Part shown: one piece after another, positions 11,879-17,977 of the stretch
Layout of the letters: every line of letters begins with the position of its first letter
Position numbering within the stretch: position 1 is the first letter of the stretch
DNA from: Actinomycetes bacterium
GTDB taxonomy: Bacteria; Actinomycetota; Thermoleophilia; Gaiellales; Gaiellaceae
Length of the DNA stretch: 17,977 bases
Reading direction: 5' to 3'
NCBI GenBank assembly: GCA_025350775.1
Contig: JANXXF010000005.1
Coordinates: 1-17,977 of the forward strand
Program-made: the position numbers and the translations under genes
Notes under the pieces: generated by a model
The model's database searches: none
What the model saw: only the letters and a program-made list of their open reading frames with translations
What the model was told of the DNA's origin: nothing

Positions 11879-13144
11879 CTACTCGACGACGGCGAGCTCG
11901 AGCAGCCGCCGCGCGATCCCTGCCCAGCTCCAGCGGGCGACGACGGCCCGGCGGGCGGCCGCCTGCAGCTGGACCCGCTCGGCCGGAGTCAGGGCCAGCA
12001 GCTCGACGAGCCGGGCACGGAGGTCAGCGACGTTGCCGCTCTCGAAGGAGGCGAGGTGGCGGAGGTGTGGCGGGTACTCCTGCTCGACGCCGGCGGCCAC
12101 CTCGGCAAGGCCGGAGTGGCGCGCGACCAGCGGGCACGCCCCGCCGGCGGCAGCCTCGGCCGCGACCATGCCGAACGCCTCGGGGAAGATCGACGGCACC
12201 ACCGAGACGTCGCAGAGCGGCACCAGGTGGCGCAAGTGGCGATGCTCGAGCGGGCCGGTGAAGAGGACGTTCTCGCCCAGTGAGCCGGCCAGCGCCTCGA
12301 GGTCGTGCCGGTGGTCGCCGAAGCCGACGATCACGGCGCGTACGTCGAGGCCACGCAGGGCCTCGAGCAGCAGGTGGACGCCCTTGTTGTGGATGAGCTT
12401 GCCGAAGTAGAGGACAGTCGGCCGGTCGCCGGCGAGGAAGGCCGCGAGCCGCTCGGCGTTGCCCCCGTCGGGCAGGCGCTCGTTGGCGTTGCCAGGGTTC
12501 GGCGCATCGCGGCGAGCCTCGTCGAGCAGCGCCGCCAGCGCCTGCGGCCACGGCTCGGGCCGGAACTCGTCGACATCCACGCCGGGCGGCACCTCGTGCA
12601 CCCGCTCGGGCCGGTCGAGCGGGCCGCACACCGCCTCGAGCACCTCACGGACATGCGCCGAGCCGACGTAGACGGCACGCGCCTCGCGCAGGCTCTCCCT
12701 CCCCCACGCGGCGAGATCGGGGCGGCCACGCATCGAGTACTCGAGCTCCGAGCCGTGCGCCTTGACCACGAACGGGGCGCCAACCGCGGCCCCGACCGGC
12801 GCGCCCAGCAGCACATGATTGGTGAAGACGAGGTCCGCCGGGAGCAGCTCGCGGAGTGCGGCCACGTTGGCGTCGACGAAACGCTGCGCGTCGGCGCGCT
12901 CCAGCTCGTGCAGGCGACGGGCCGCGATGCCCTCATAGCGGTCGAGCACGAACACCGGCAGGGTCGGGCCGACGTCGGGCCGGACGACGCGGGCGCCGCC
13001 GAGGTCGTAGAGCTCCGGGTGCCGCTCCTGGCAGACGACGGTGACGTCGTGCCCGGCCAGCGACCACTCGCGCGCGAGCGCGCGGGTGTAGACATTCGAG
13101 CCGGTTCCCCCCAGAAGGTAGCCGTGCCAGAGCAGGATCCGCAT
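11879..13144 (-). CDS. Glycosyltransferase family 4 (GT-B fold)
   Basis: A 421-residue cytosolic GT-B enzyme. The N-terminal Rossmann half begins RILLWHGYLLGGTGSNVYT (2-20), the acceptor-side nucleotide-sugar glycosyltransferase pattern. The C-terminal half starts near 243 (TVLYFGKLIHNKGVHLLLEA, with Lys254 at the expected phosphate-contact position) and carries the EX7E motif in PEAFGMVAAEAAAGG (Glu322 and Glu330). GT4 enzymes move a sugar from an NDP donor with retention of configuration, for glycans, glycolipids or small molecules. An alternative GTG start at 13150 adds two residues. ATG 13144 is preferred because TAGCGT lies 7 bases before it, fitting a leaderless start. There are no polysaccharide-cluster neighbours, so the product cannot be named. 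Confidence 0.88.
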   Translation of the reverse strand: MRILLWHGYLLGGTGSNVYTRALAREWSLAGHDVTVVCQERHPELYDLGGARVVRPDVGPTLPVFVLDRYEGIAARRLHELERADAQRFVDANVAALRELLPADLVFTNHVLLGAPVGAAVGAPFVVKAHGSELEYSMRGRPDLAAWGRESLREARAVYVGSAHVREVLEAVCGPLDRPERVHEVPPGVDVDEFRPEPWPQALAALLDEARRDAPNPGNANERLPDGGNAERLAAFLAGDRPTVLYFGKLIHNKGVHLLLEALRGLDVRAVIVGFGDHRHDLEALAGSLGENVLFTGPLEHRHLRHLVPLCDVSVVPSIFPEAFGMVAAEAAAGGACPLVARHSGLAEVAAGVEQEYPPHLRHLASFESGNVADLRARLVELLALTPAERVQLQAAARRAVVARWSWAGIARRLLELAVVE

Positions 13145-13151
13145 CGGCACG

Positions 13152-13157
13152 ACGCTA
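13152..13157 (-). promoter_or_regulatory. Candidate -10 box for the glycosyltransferase gene
   Basis: TAGCGT (TANNNT) ends 7 bases before the ATG at 13144. No Shine-Dalgarno is seen, which is the geometry expected of leaderless actinobacterial mRNAs. Confidence 0.35.
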
Positions 13158-13196
13158 CCGGATGCGCCCGCGGGACAGACCGCTGCCGCGGCCGGG

Positions 13197-13817
13197 CTAC
13201 GTCAGGTGGAAGTACAGCGCGTGCAGCAACTCGACCGCTGGGTTCGACGTGTGCACCGCCACGTCGCTCGACACGTCGAGCAGTGCCTCGCTGTAGTTGA
13301 AGATGATCTTGATGCCGGCGGCGACCAGGTCGTCGGCCACTCCCTGCGCCGCCGTCGCCGGCACCGCGATGACGCCGATGATCATGCTCTTCTCACGCAC
13401 TGCGTCCCTGAGGGTGGCGTAGTCGCTGACTGCGATCTGGCCGATCGGCTCGCCGATCTTGCGCGGGTCGCTGTCGAAGACGGCAGCGATGTTGATGCCG
13501 TGCTCGCCGAAAATCGGGCTGCTCGCGATCGCCTGGCCGAGACGGCCGGCGCCGACCAGCGCGACGTTGTGCTGGCCCTGGGTGCGGATGATCTTGCGGA
13601 TCTCGCCGAGCAGCGACTCGATGTTGTAGCCCACACCGCGCTTGCCGAACTTGCCGAAGCCGGAGAGGTCGCGCCGGATCTGCGTGGCGTTGATGTTGGT
13701 GTAGTCGGAGATCTCCTGCGACGAGATGCGCTCCTTGCCCATCTTCCTGGCCTGGGTGAGTACCTGGAGATACCGGCTAAGCCTCGCCGCCACACCGACC
13801 GTCAAGCGATCCGCCAC
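13197..13817 (-). CDS. rex: Redox-sensing transcriptional repressor Rex
   Basis: A 206-residue NADH-sensing repressor. Residues 1-80 are a winged-helix domain with the highly conserved ISDYTNINATQIRRDLSGFG (36-55) and KRGVGYN recognition/wing. Residues 85-206 are a Rossmann domain with VALVGAGRLGQAI (GAGRLG 89-94) and FDSDPRKIG, binding NAD(H). The C-terminal HALYFHLT helix swaps between monomers in the family. Rex represses respiration and fermentation genes and releases DNA when NADH rises. The frame is open far upstream, but GTG 13817 with AAGGAG five bases ahead is the clear start and fits the family's length. It follows a glutaredoxin-like gene. The usual actinobacterial partner hemA is not downstream. 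No clear ROP operator (TTGTGAA…TTCACAA) is visible upstream. Confidence 0.95.
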   Translation of the reverse strand: MADRLTVGVAARLSRYLQVLTQARKMGKERISSQEISDYTNINATQIRRDLSGFGKFGKRGVGYNIESLLGEIRKIIRTQGQHNVALVGAGRLGQAIASSPIFGEHGINIAAVFDSDPRKIGEPIGQIAVSDYATLRDAVREKSMIIGVIAVPATAAQGVADDLVAAGIKIIFNYSEALLDVSSDVAVHTSNPAVELLHALYFHLT

Positions 13818-13822
13818 AGTTG

Positions 13823-13828
13823 CTCCTT
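13823..13828 (-). promoter_or_regulatory. Shine-Dalgarno that fixes the rex start
   Basis: AAGGAG on the minus strand lies 5 bases before the GTG at 13817. It selects this GTG over any upstream start in the long open frame. Confidence 0.7.
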
Positions 13829-13895
13829 CACCGCACGTCGAGGTTCGTAACAGCTCATAGAGTAGCGCTGACCGCGTGGGCAGCGGCGACGAGGT

Positions 13896-13919
13896 GTCAC
13901 GAAGTGTCGAGTTCGTGAC
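13896..13919 (-). repeat. 8-bp inverted repeat over the glutaredoxin stop codon
   Basis: GTCACGAA (13896-13903) and TTCGTGAC (13912-13919) are perfect complements around an 8-base loop. The stem covers the last codons and stop of the glutaredoxin-like gene. It may be a weak terminator ahead of rex or an operator. It does not match the Rex operator, whose half-sites run in the opposite order. Confidence 0.4.
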
Positions 13920-14157
13920 GCGCCAGTTTGCGGAGGAACGGCTGCGGCTGCACGAAATAGACGAACGCGCGCTCGCCCTCGATGTCCACCACCGGCAGCC
14001 ACTCGCGGTACGCCGCCTCGAGCGCGGGCACACCCGTGATGTCGACCTCCTCCAGCTCGAAGACGGCCTGCTCGCGCAGGCGCAGCAGTGCAGCCCGCGC
14101 GGAGTCGCACAGGTGGCAGCCCTCGGCGTGGAACAGGGTGACGCGCGGGCCTGGCAT
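13897..14157 (-). CDS. Glutaredoxin-like thiol protein (DUF836 type)
   Basis: An 86-residue thioredoxin-fold protein with the redox motif CHLC (Cys14, Cys17) after VTLFHAEG, and a likely cis-proline in WLPVVDIEG near residue 54. The end FLRKLARHELD fits short glutaredoxin-like (DUF836) proteins. It would transfer electrons to small thiols or proteins; the reductant is unknown. ATG 14157 has no Shine-Dalgarno, but TACCAT lies 6 bases upstream, so the message may be leaderless. It lies between glutamate dehydrogenase and rex, and glutaredoxin-like genes commonly precede rex in actinobacteria. Confidence 0.87.
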   Translation of the reverse strand: MPGPRVTLFHAEGCHLCDSARAALLRLREQAVFELEEVDITGVPALEAAYREWLPVVDIEGERAFVYFVQPQPFLRKLARHELDTS

Positions 14158-14163
14158 GGCCCG

Positions 14164-14169
14164 ATGGTA
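14164..14169 (-). promoter_or_regulatory. Candidate -10 box for the glutaredoxin-like gene
   Basis: TACCAT (TANNNT) ends 6 bases before the ATG at 14157. It sits in the 21-base gap after glutamate dehydrogenase, and no Shine-Dalgarno is visible. Confidence 0.3.
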
Positions 14170-14178
14170 GCTTCGCCG

Positions 14179-15444
14179 TCAGGGGTAGAGACCGCGCAGC
14201 GCCGAGGCCTCGGCGACACGCTGCACGGCGAGGCCGTACGCCGCGATCCGCAGCGAGCAACCTTCACGCTCCTTCAGCTCCCAGGTCGCAGCGAACGCGC
14301 GCGCCGTGATCTCGTTGAGGCGGCGGTTGACCTCCTCCTCCGTCCAGAAGTACTCCTGGAGCCCCTGCACCCACTCGAAGTACGAGACGACGACACCACC
14401 GGCGTTGGCCAGCACATCAGGGATGACGAGGATGTCGCGCGCTTCGAGGATGGCGTCGGCGGTAGGCGTTACCGGGCCGTTCGCGCCCTCGCAGATCACG
14501 GTTGCCCGGATCCGCGGCGCGTTCTCCTCGCTGATCACCTGCTCGAGCGCACACGGGGCGAGGATGTCGCAGTCGAGCTCGAGCAGCCTCTCGTTCGAGA
14601 CGGGCACCGTTCCGGCGAGCCCGGCGAGCGATCCGGTCGCGGCCTTGTGCGCGAGCGCGGCGATCACGTCGATACCACTCTCGGCAGCGATCCCACCGCC
14701 TGAGTCGGAGAGCCCGACCACGAGTGCGCCTTCGGCGGCGAGGAACTTCGCCAGGATCGAGCCGACGTTGCCGAAGCCCTGCACGACGACGCGCTTGCCC
14801 GCGAGCGTCTCACCGCGCCGGCTCATGAGTTGCTGCAATGAGAAGAGCGCGCCGCGCGAGGTCGCCTCGGTGCGGCCGAGCGAGCCACCCAGCGACAGCG
14901 GCTTGCCGGTGACGATGCCGAGCACGCTGTGCCCCTTGTTCATCGAGTACGTGTCATACAGCCAGGCCATCGTCTGGCCATCGGTGCCGACATCGGGCGC
15001 CGGAATGTCGATGTCAGGGCCGATCTGGTCGATGATCTCGGTCGTGTAGCGCCGGGTGAGCCGCTCCAGCTCGCCGTGCGAGAGCCGCTTCGGGTCGCAG
15101 GCAACGCCGCCCTTCGCGCCGCCGAACGGGATGCCCATGAGCGAGCACTTCCAGGTCATCCACATCGCGAGCGCCTTGACCTCGTCGAGCACGACGTCCG
15201 GATGGAAGCGGATGCCGCCCTTCGACGGCCCGCGCGTGACGTTGTGCTGGACGCGGTAGCCGCGAAAGACACGGACGGAGCCGTCGTCCATGCGGACGGG
15301 GACGGCGACCTCGACCGACTTCTTGATGGCCCCGAGCAGCTCGACCATGCCGGGCTCGATGTCGAAGCGCTGGGCGACGCGGCGGAGCTGGTCGCGCGCG
15401 ATGTCGTAGGGGTTTTCGCGGAGGTGGGACTCGATGGCGCTCAT
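14179..15444 (-). CDS. Glutamate dehydrogenase (Glu/Leu/Phe/Val dehydrogenase family)
   Basis: A 421-residue cytosolic enzyme for reversible oxidative deamination of glutamate to 2-oxoglutarate and ammonia. The three substrate/catalytic lysines of the family are in place: Lys75 (PSKGGIRFHP), Lys99 (TWKCSLMG) and Lys111 (FGGAKGGV), with the catalytic-type Asp151 in PAPDVGTD. The nucleotide fold has GFGNVG (223-228), and the strand end VVGLSDSGG carries an Asp, which favours NAD+ over NADP+. NAGGVVVSYFEWVQ is the usual signature near the C-terminus. The length is typical of the hexameric class. The long upstream frame is not needed. ATG 15444 follows TAGTCT by 7 bases and lacks a well-spaced Shine-Dalgarno, pointing to a leaderless message. 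A Leu/Val dehydrogenase cannot be fully excluded. Confidence 0.93.
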   Translation of the reverse strand: MSAIESHLRENPYDIARDQLRRVAQRFDIEPGMVELLGAIKKSVEVAVPVRMDDGSVRVFRGYRVQHNVTRGPSKGGIRFHPDVVLDEVKALAMWMTWKCSLMGIPFGGAKGGVACDPKRLSHGELERLTRRYTTEIIDQIGPDIDIPAPDVGTDGQTMAWLYDTYSMNKGHSVLGIVTGKPLSLGGSLGRTEATSRGALFSLQQLMSRRGETLAGKRVVVQGFGNVGSILAKFLAAEGALVVGLSDSGGGIAAESGIDVIAALAHKAATGSLAGLAGTVPVSNERLLELDCDILAPCALEQVISEENAPRIRATVICEGANGPVTPTADAILEARDILVIPDVLANAGGVVVSYFEWVQGLQEYFWTEEEVNRRLNEITARAFAATWELKEREGCSLRIAAYGLAVQRVAEASALRGLYP

Positions 15445-15451
15445 TACCTCG

Positions 15452-15457
15452 AGACTA
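15452..15457 (-). promoter_or_regulatory. Candidate -10 box for glutamate dehydrogenase
   Basis: TAGTCT (TANNNT) ends 7 bases before the ATG at 15444, in the 17-base gap after the subtilisin-like gene. The GAGG before the ATG is too close (3 bases) to act as a good Shine-Dalgarno. No clear -35 box is visible. Confidence 0.4.
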
Positions 15458-15461
15458 TCGC

Positions 15462-17330
15462 CTACGTCACGCGGAAACTGAGGTCCCGGCGCTGCGCCAC
15501 CGTGCCGTCCGCCGGCACCGCGACGACACGGACGGCGTAACGGCCGGGCGCCAGTCGGGCACCGCCGGGGCCGCGGCCGGTAAGGCCGACGACGTACCGT
15601 CCCGGGAGGACGTCGCGCAGCCGGACGAGCAGGCCGAGACGGCGGCGTGCCGACCACAGCTCGACGTCGAGCCGGGCGAGCGGGCGGAACTGCCGGGTGG
15701 CGCCCGTTCCCAGCACTGCGCCCGCGCTGATGTCGAGACGTGCCGGGGTTGCGTCGGACACGGTCGCTCCGAACGGTCGTGTCAGCGTGACGTGGGCCAG
15801 GAGCGGCACCGGGCGCGGGGAGACCCGCACCCAGCGGGCGCGCGCCGCAACCCCATCGTCAGGTGTGACGACGAGGGCCCCGGCGTTGACGGCGTCGCCA
15901 GTCGACAGCGCGCCCAGCGGTGCGCCCAGCGGTGCGCCCAGCGGCGCGGATTGTGTGGGCGCGCTCGTGTGGATGACGACACGGCCGCTCGCGCCCGGAG
16001 CGAGGGCGAGTGCGTGTGGCAGCGCGGTGCCGGCCCCGTCCACGGTGACCTCGACCCGGAGCGGCCGCGTCGAGATGTTGCGGACGGTCGCAACACCCGT
16101 GCCGTCGACGGCAAGCGCAGACAGCTCGACCGCCACCTCCGCCGCGAGCGCCGCCGCGAGGTCGGCGACGCCCGCAGCCGGTGGCAGCGCCGGGCGCGCC
16201 GAGCCCTCGACGACGGCACGGGCGGTGCGGGCACTGAGCCCTGGCCTCACCTGCAGCAGGAGCGCAACCTCCGCGGCGACCGCCGCGGCCGCATCGACGG
16301 AGCGCCGACCGGGGGCGAGCACGAACGACGCGCTCCGGCCAGGCGCCAGACCCGACGCCGAGCCGGCAGCGAGGTTGACCTGTCCGGCCCGGAGCTCACC
16401 GGCGGCCACGATGATCGCGGCCGACGCGCCGGCCGGCCCGGCAAGGCTGCCGTACAGCGGCCCGGCTGCCCCTCCCTCGCCGACCGGGACGACGACCACG
16501 GAGTCGAGGGCGGCTGCGCCCGCCACCGCGCGCGCCGACGGCGCATCCGGCAGCGCCGCCAACGGCTCGACCACCCCGATTACGATGACGCGCGCGGCGT
16601 CGTGGCAGTCGCCGTCGCCGTCGGGGTCGAGCGCCCGCTCGAGCGCTGCGAGCAGGCCGACGGTCGTCGGCGGCCCCTGGACGACGACCGGCAACGTCAG
16701 GCTGCCGGGTGCCCGGCCGGCGACGGCAGCCGCCAGCGCCGCCGTCTGCGTGGCGCCCGCCCCGATCACGGCGATGCCGGCACCGGCACCGGCACCGGCC
16801 CTCCCGGCACCCGTTCCCACAGCGTCGCGGCGGCCACCAGGGTCAGGCACGGCCCCGCCTCGCCGCGGGCGCGCAGCCGGGAGGCCGACGGCACGGCGCA
16901 CGGGATAGACGCCGGCGACGGCCGGGTCGGCCTCGAGGGCGGCGACCTGGACTGCGCCGAGCGAGGCGGAGAAGCCGTTCAGCGCGCGGCTGAAACGGTG
17001 GTCGGGCCGGGCGGGGGCGCCCGCCCGGGCGAGGCGCGCGAGCACCCTCTCCTGCGCGTGAAACGCATCGGCGCTCCAGGCGCGCTCGGCCGCTTCCGCA
17101 GCCTCGCCTCCGGCGGCGACGAGACGATCGGCGACCGAAGGAGCCCGTAGGACGACGATCGACGGCGACAGCGTCTGCGTCAGCGACAGCGACACGGCCG
17201 CCGCCGTAGCGGCCGCCGGACGAGCCGCGGCCGCAGCGTCCACGAGCGAGGCTCCCACAACGGCGAGTGTCGACGCCAGTACCGCCACGCGCCAGCCCGC
17301 AACGGCCCGCCGGGGCCGCGCCGCCGTCAC
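15462..17330 (-). CDS. Secreted subtilisin-like (S8) pseudoprotease lacking the catalytic triad
   Basis: A 622-residue exported protein. A signal peptide covers about 1-36 (RPRRAVAGWR, then VAVLASTLAVVGASLV). Residues 55-148 resemble an I9-type propeptide (SIVVLRAP … RFSRALNGFSASLGAVQVAA … DPAVAGVYPVRRA). The S8-like core is partial: GAGIAVIGAGA (183-193) stands where active enzymes have a VAVIDTG-like Asp motif. DPDGDGDCHDAARVIVIG (235-252) and VVVPVGEGGAAGPLYGS (279-295) replace the Asn-bearing AAGNEG loop. AEVALLLQVRPGLSARTARAVV (353-374) is the helix that normally follows the GTSMA serine, but that serine motif is missing. I find no HGT histidine motif. The C-terminal 220 residues look like beta-rich domains. 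GTG 17330 is 9 bases after the tsaD stop. A binding or inhibitory role is inference. Confidence 0.72.
   Translation of the reverse strand: MTAARPRRAVAGWRVAVLASTLAVVGASLVDAAAAARPAAATAAAVSLSLTQTLSPSIVVLRAPSVADRLVAAGGEAAEAAERAWSADAFHAQERVLARLARAGAPARPDHRFSRALNGFSASLGAVQVAALEADPAVAGVYPVRRAVGLPAARPRRGGAVPDPGGRRDAVGTGAGRAGAGAGAGIAVIGAGATQTAALAAAVAGRAPGSLTLPVVVQGPPTTVGLLAALERALDPDGDGDCHDAARVIVIGVVEPLAALPDAPSARAVAGAAALDSVVVVPVGEGGAAGPLYGSLAGPAGASAAIIVAAGELRAGQVNLAAGSASGLAPGRSASFVLAPGRRSVDAAAAVAAEVALLLQVRPGLSARTARAVVEGSARPALPPAAGVADLAAALAAEVAVELSALAVDGTGVATVRNISTRPLRVEVTVDGAGTALPHALALAPGASGRVVIHTSAPTQSAPLGAPLGAPLGALSTGDAVNAGALVVTPDDGVAARARWVRVSPRPVPLLAHVTLTRPFGATVSDATPARLDISAGAVLGTGATRQFRPLARLDVELWSARRRLGLLVRLRDVLPGRYVVGLTGRGPGGARLAPGRYAVRVVAVPADGTVAQRRDLSFRVT
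15910..15945. repeat. Three tandem 12-bp units in the subtilisin-like gene
   Basis: GCGCCCAGCGGT is repeated three times (last base C in the third), encoding the APLG repeat at about residues 463-474. This is probably a flexible linker between C-terminal domains. Confidence 0.9.
16777..16800. repeat. CCGGCA hexamer run in the subtilisin-like gene
   Basis: Three perfect CCGGCA hexamers and a fourth with one change encode the alternating Gly-Ala stretch just before the degenerate GIAVIGAG strand (about residues 178-185). This is a slippage-prone low-complexity insert. Confidence 0.85.
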
Positions 17331-17339
17331 CGCGACCGG

Positions 17340-17977
17340 CTACGCCGCGGCATATGCATCGAGCGAGAGGTACTCCGGGTACGCCAGCGCCGGCAGGAAG
17401 CGCGCGGCCGAGGCGATCATCGCGGCGTTGTCGGTGCACAGTGCGAGCGGTGCCAGATACGCGTCGGCCGGCAGGGCCACGCGCAGCTCCGAGTTGGCGG
17501 CGACGCCCCCCACGATGGCGACCCTGGCAGCACCCGTCCGCTCCGCGGCCGCCTGCAGCCGCTCGACGAGCGCTCGGACGATCGCGCGCTGGTAGCTGGC
17601 GGCGAGGTCGGCGCGCCGCCGTGCAAGCTCGTCGGCGGAGAGGTCGCGCACCGTGTACAGCAGCGAGGTCTTGAGGCCCGAGAACGAGAAATCGAGGCCC
17701 GGCACGCGGGCCACGGGGAACGAGTAGGCGAGCGGGTCACCCTCGCGCGCTAGACGGTCGATCGCGGCGCCGCCGGGGTAGCCGAGGCCGAGGAGGCGCG
17801 CGCCCTTGTCGAACGCCTCACCGGCTGCGTCGTCGAGCGTCTGCCCGAGCAGGACGTGCCGTGTCGGCTCCTGCACGTCGATGAGCATCGTGTGGCCGCC
17901 GCTCGCAAGCAGGCAGAGGAACGGCGGCTCTACGATGACGCGGTTCGCGAAGCCTTGATCGTGATCTGGGAGGCGTC
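17340..17977 (-). CDS. tsaD: tRNA N6-adenosine threonylcarbamoyltransferase TsaD, C-terminal part
   Basis: The frame is open to the right edge, so the N-terminus is outside the window; about 212 residues are visible. TsaD, with TsaB and TsaE, makes the t6A37 modification of ANN-decoding tRNAs in the cytosol. Visible motifs are LASGGHTM (the first Ser is Ala-preceded rather than Val), GQTLDDAAGEAFDKGARLLG, GLDFSFSGLKTSLLY, IVGGVAANSELR and CTDNAAMIASA, with the metal-ligand Asp in the last. The HxxxH metal motif would be upstream of the window edge. An internal ATG at 17888 is not the start, because coding of family-typical sequence continues before it (ANRVIVEPPFLCLLASGGHT). Its TAG is followed after 9 bases by the subtilisin-like gene, so the two may be cotranscribed. 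Confidence 0.95.
   Translation of the reverse strand, partial: RLPDHDQGFANRVIVEPPFLCLLASGGHTMLIDVQEPTRHVLLGQTLDDAAGEAFDKGARLLGLGYPGGAAIDRLAREGDPLAYSFPVARVPGLDFSFSGLKTSLLYTVRDLSADELARRRADLAASYQRAIVRALVERLQAAAERTGAARVAIVGGVAANSELRVALPADAYLAPLALCTDNAAMIASAARFLPALAYPEYLSLDAYAAA

Noticed and set aside
13896..13919. Rex operator (ROP) upstream of rex
   Set aside because: The inverted repeat has half-sites in the order TCACGAA…TTCGTGA, the reverse of the TTGTGAA…TTCACAA operator, and lies over the upstream gene's stop.
13818..14267. Rex as a 356-residue fusion protein
   Set aside because: The upstream part is an Arg/Ser-rich frame overlapping the glutaredoxin-like gene; a Shine-Dalgarno and GTG at 13817 give the normal Rex length.
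15445..15657. 71-residue N-terminal extension of glutamate dehydrogenase
   Set aside because: It overlaps the 3' end of the subtilisin-like gene, is Arg/Pro-rich, and family proteins begin at the MSAIESHLRENPYD segment.
17340..17888. TsaD starting at the internal ATG 17888
   Set aside because: Family-typical sequence (VIVEPPFLCLLASGGHT) continues in frame upstream to the window edge, so the gene is simply cut by the window.

Overview
The window is strongly GC-rich, with GTG starts, TANNNT boxes close to start codons and start/stop overlaps between genes. The gene set (Rex redox repressor, K+-independent membrane pyrophosphatase, ceoB/ceoC-like TrkA pair beside an APC permease, YbdK-type ligase) suggests a chromosomal segment of a high-GC actinobacterium, possibly a deep lineage such as Thermoleophilia. 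That placement is inference. I see no rRNA, tRNA, insertion sequence or CRISPR array. All genes lie on the minus strand except the first partial one.

Layout, left to right. (1) 2-388, plus strand: the end of a HAD-like gene whose stop codon overlaps that of the next gene. (2) 385-8951, minus strand: read in the direction of transcription, this is an H+-translocating pyrophosphatase (hppA), an APC/UspA transporter (APC2), a 78-residue membrane protein, a second APC/UspA transporter (APC1), a short TrkA_N protein, a full TrkA protein, and a secreted PQQ-type sugar dehydrogenase. (3) 9085-11836: a tightly overlapping run of a YbdK-type carboxylate-amine ligase, a DUF1844-like protein, an MTA/MTI phosphorylase-like protein and an NTF2/SnoaL-like protein. 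(4) 11879-13144: a family-4 glycosyltransferase. (5) 13197-15444: glutamate dehydrogenase, a glutaredoxin-like protein and Rex. (6) 15462-17977: a secreted, catalytically degenerate subtilisin-like protein and the C-terminal part of TsaD.

The most coherent system is the 1.5-9 kb ion-transport island. A pyrophosphatase that needs no K+ could build the proton gradient. Two paralogous APC/UspA transporters carry a TM1 motif resembling that of the KUP/KimA K+:H+ symporters, but the key aspartate is Glu in one and Asn in the other. Two NAD(H)-binding TrkA-type proteins, one lacking its C-terminal RCK domain, could gate them. I infer a K+ (or other cation/amino-acid) homeostasis module.

The most unusual DNA is at 4690-4944. 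A perfect 37-bp direct repeat brackets a 181-bp hairpin-rich insert on the boundary between APC2 and the small membrane-protein gene. Each repeat copy carries the same Shine-Dalgarno and ATGA start/stop overlap. This suggests that the two genes were once directly coupled and were later separated by the insert.
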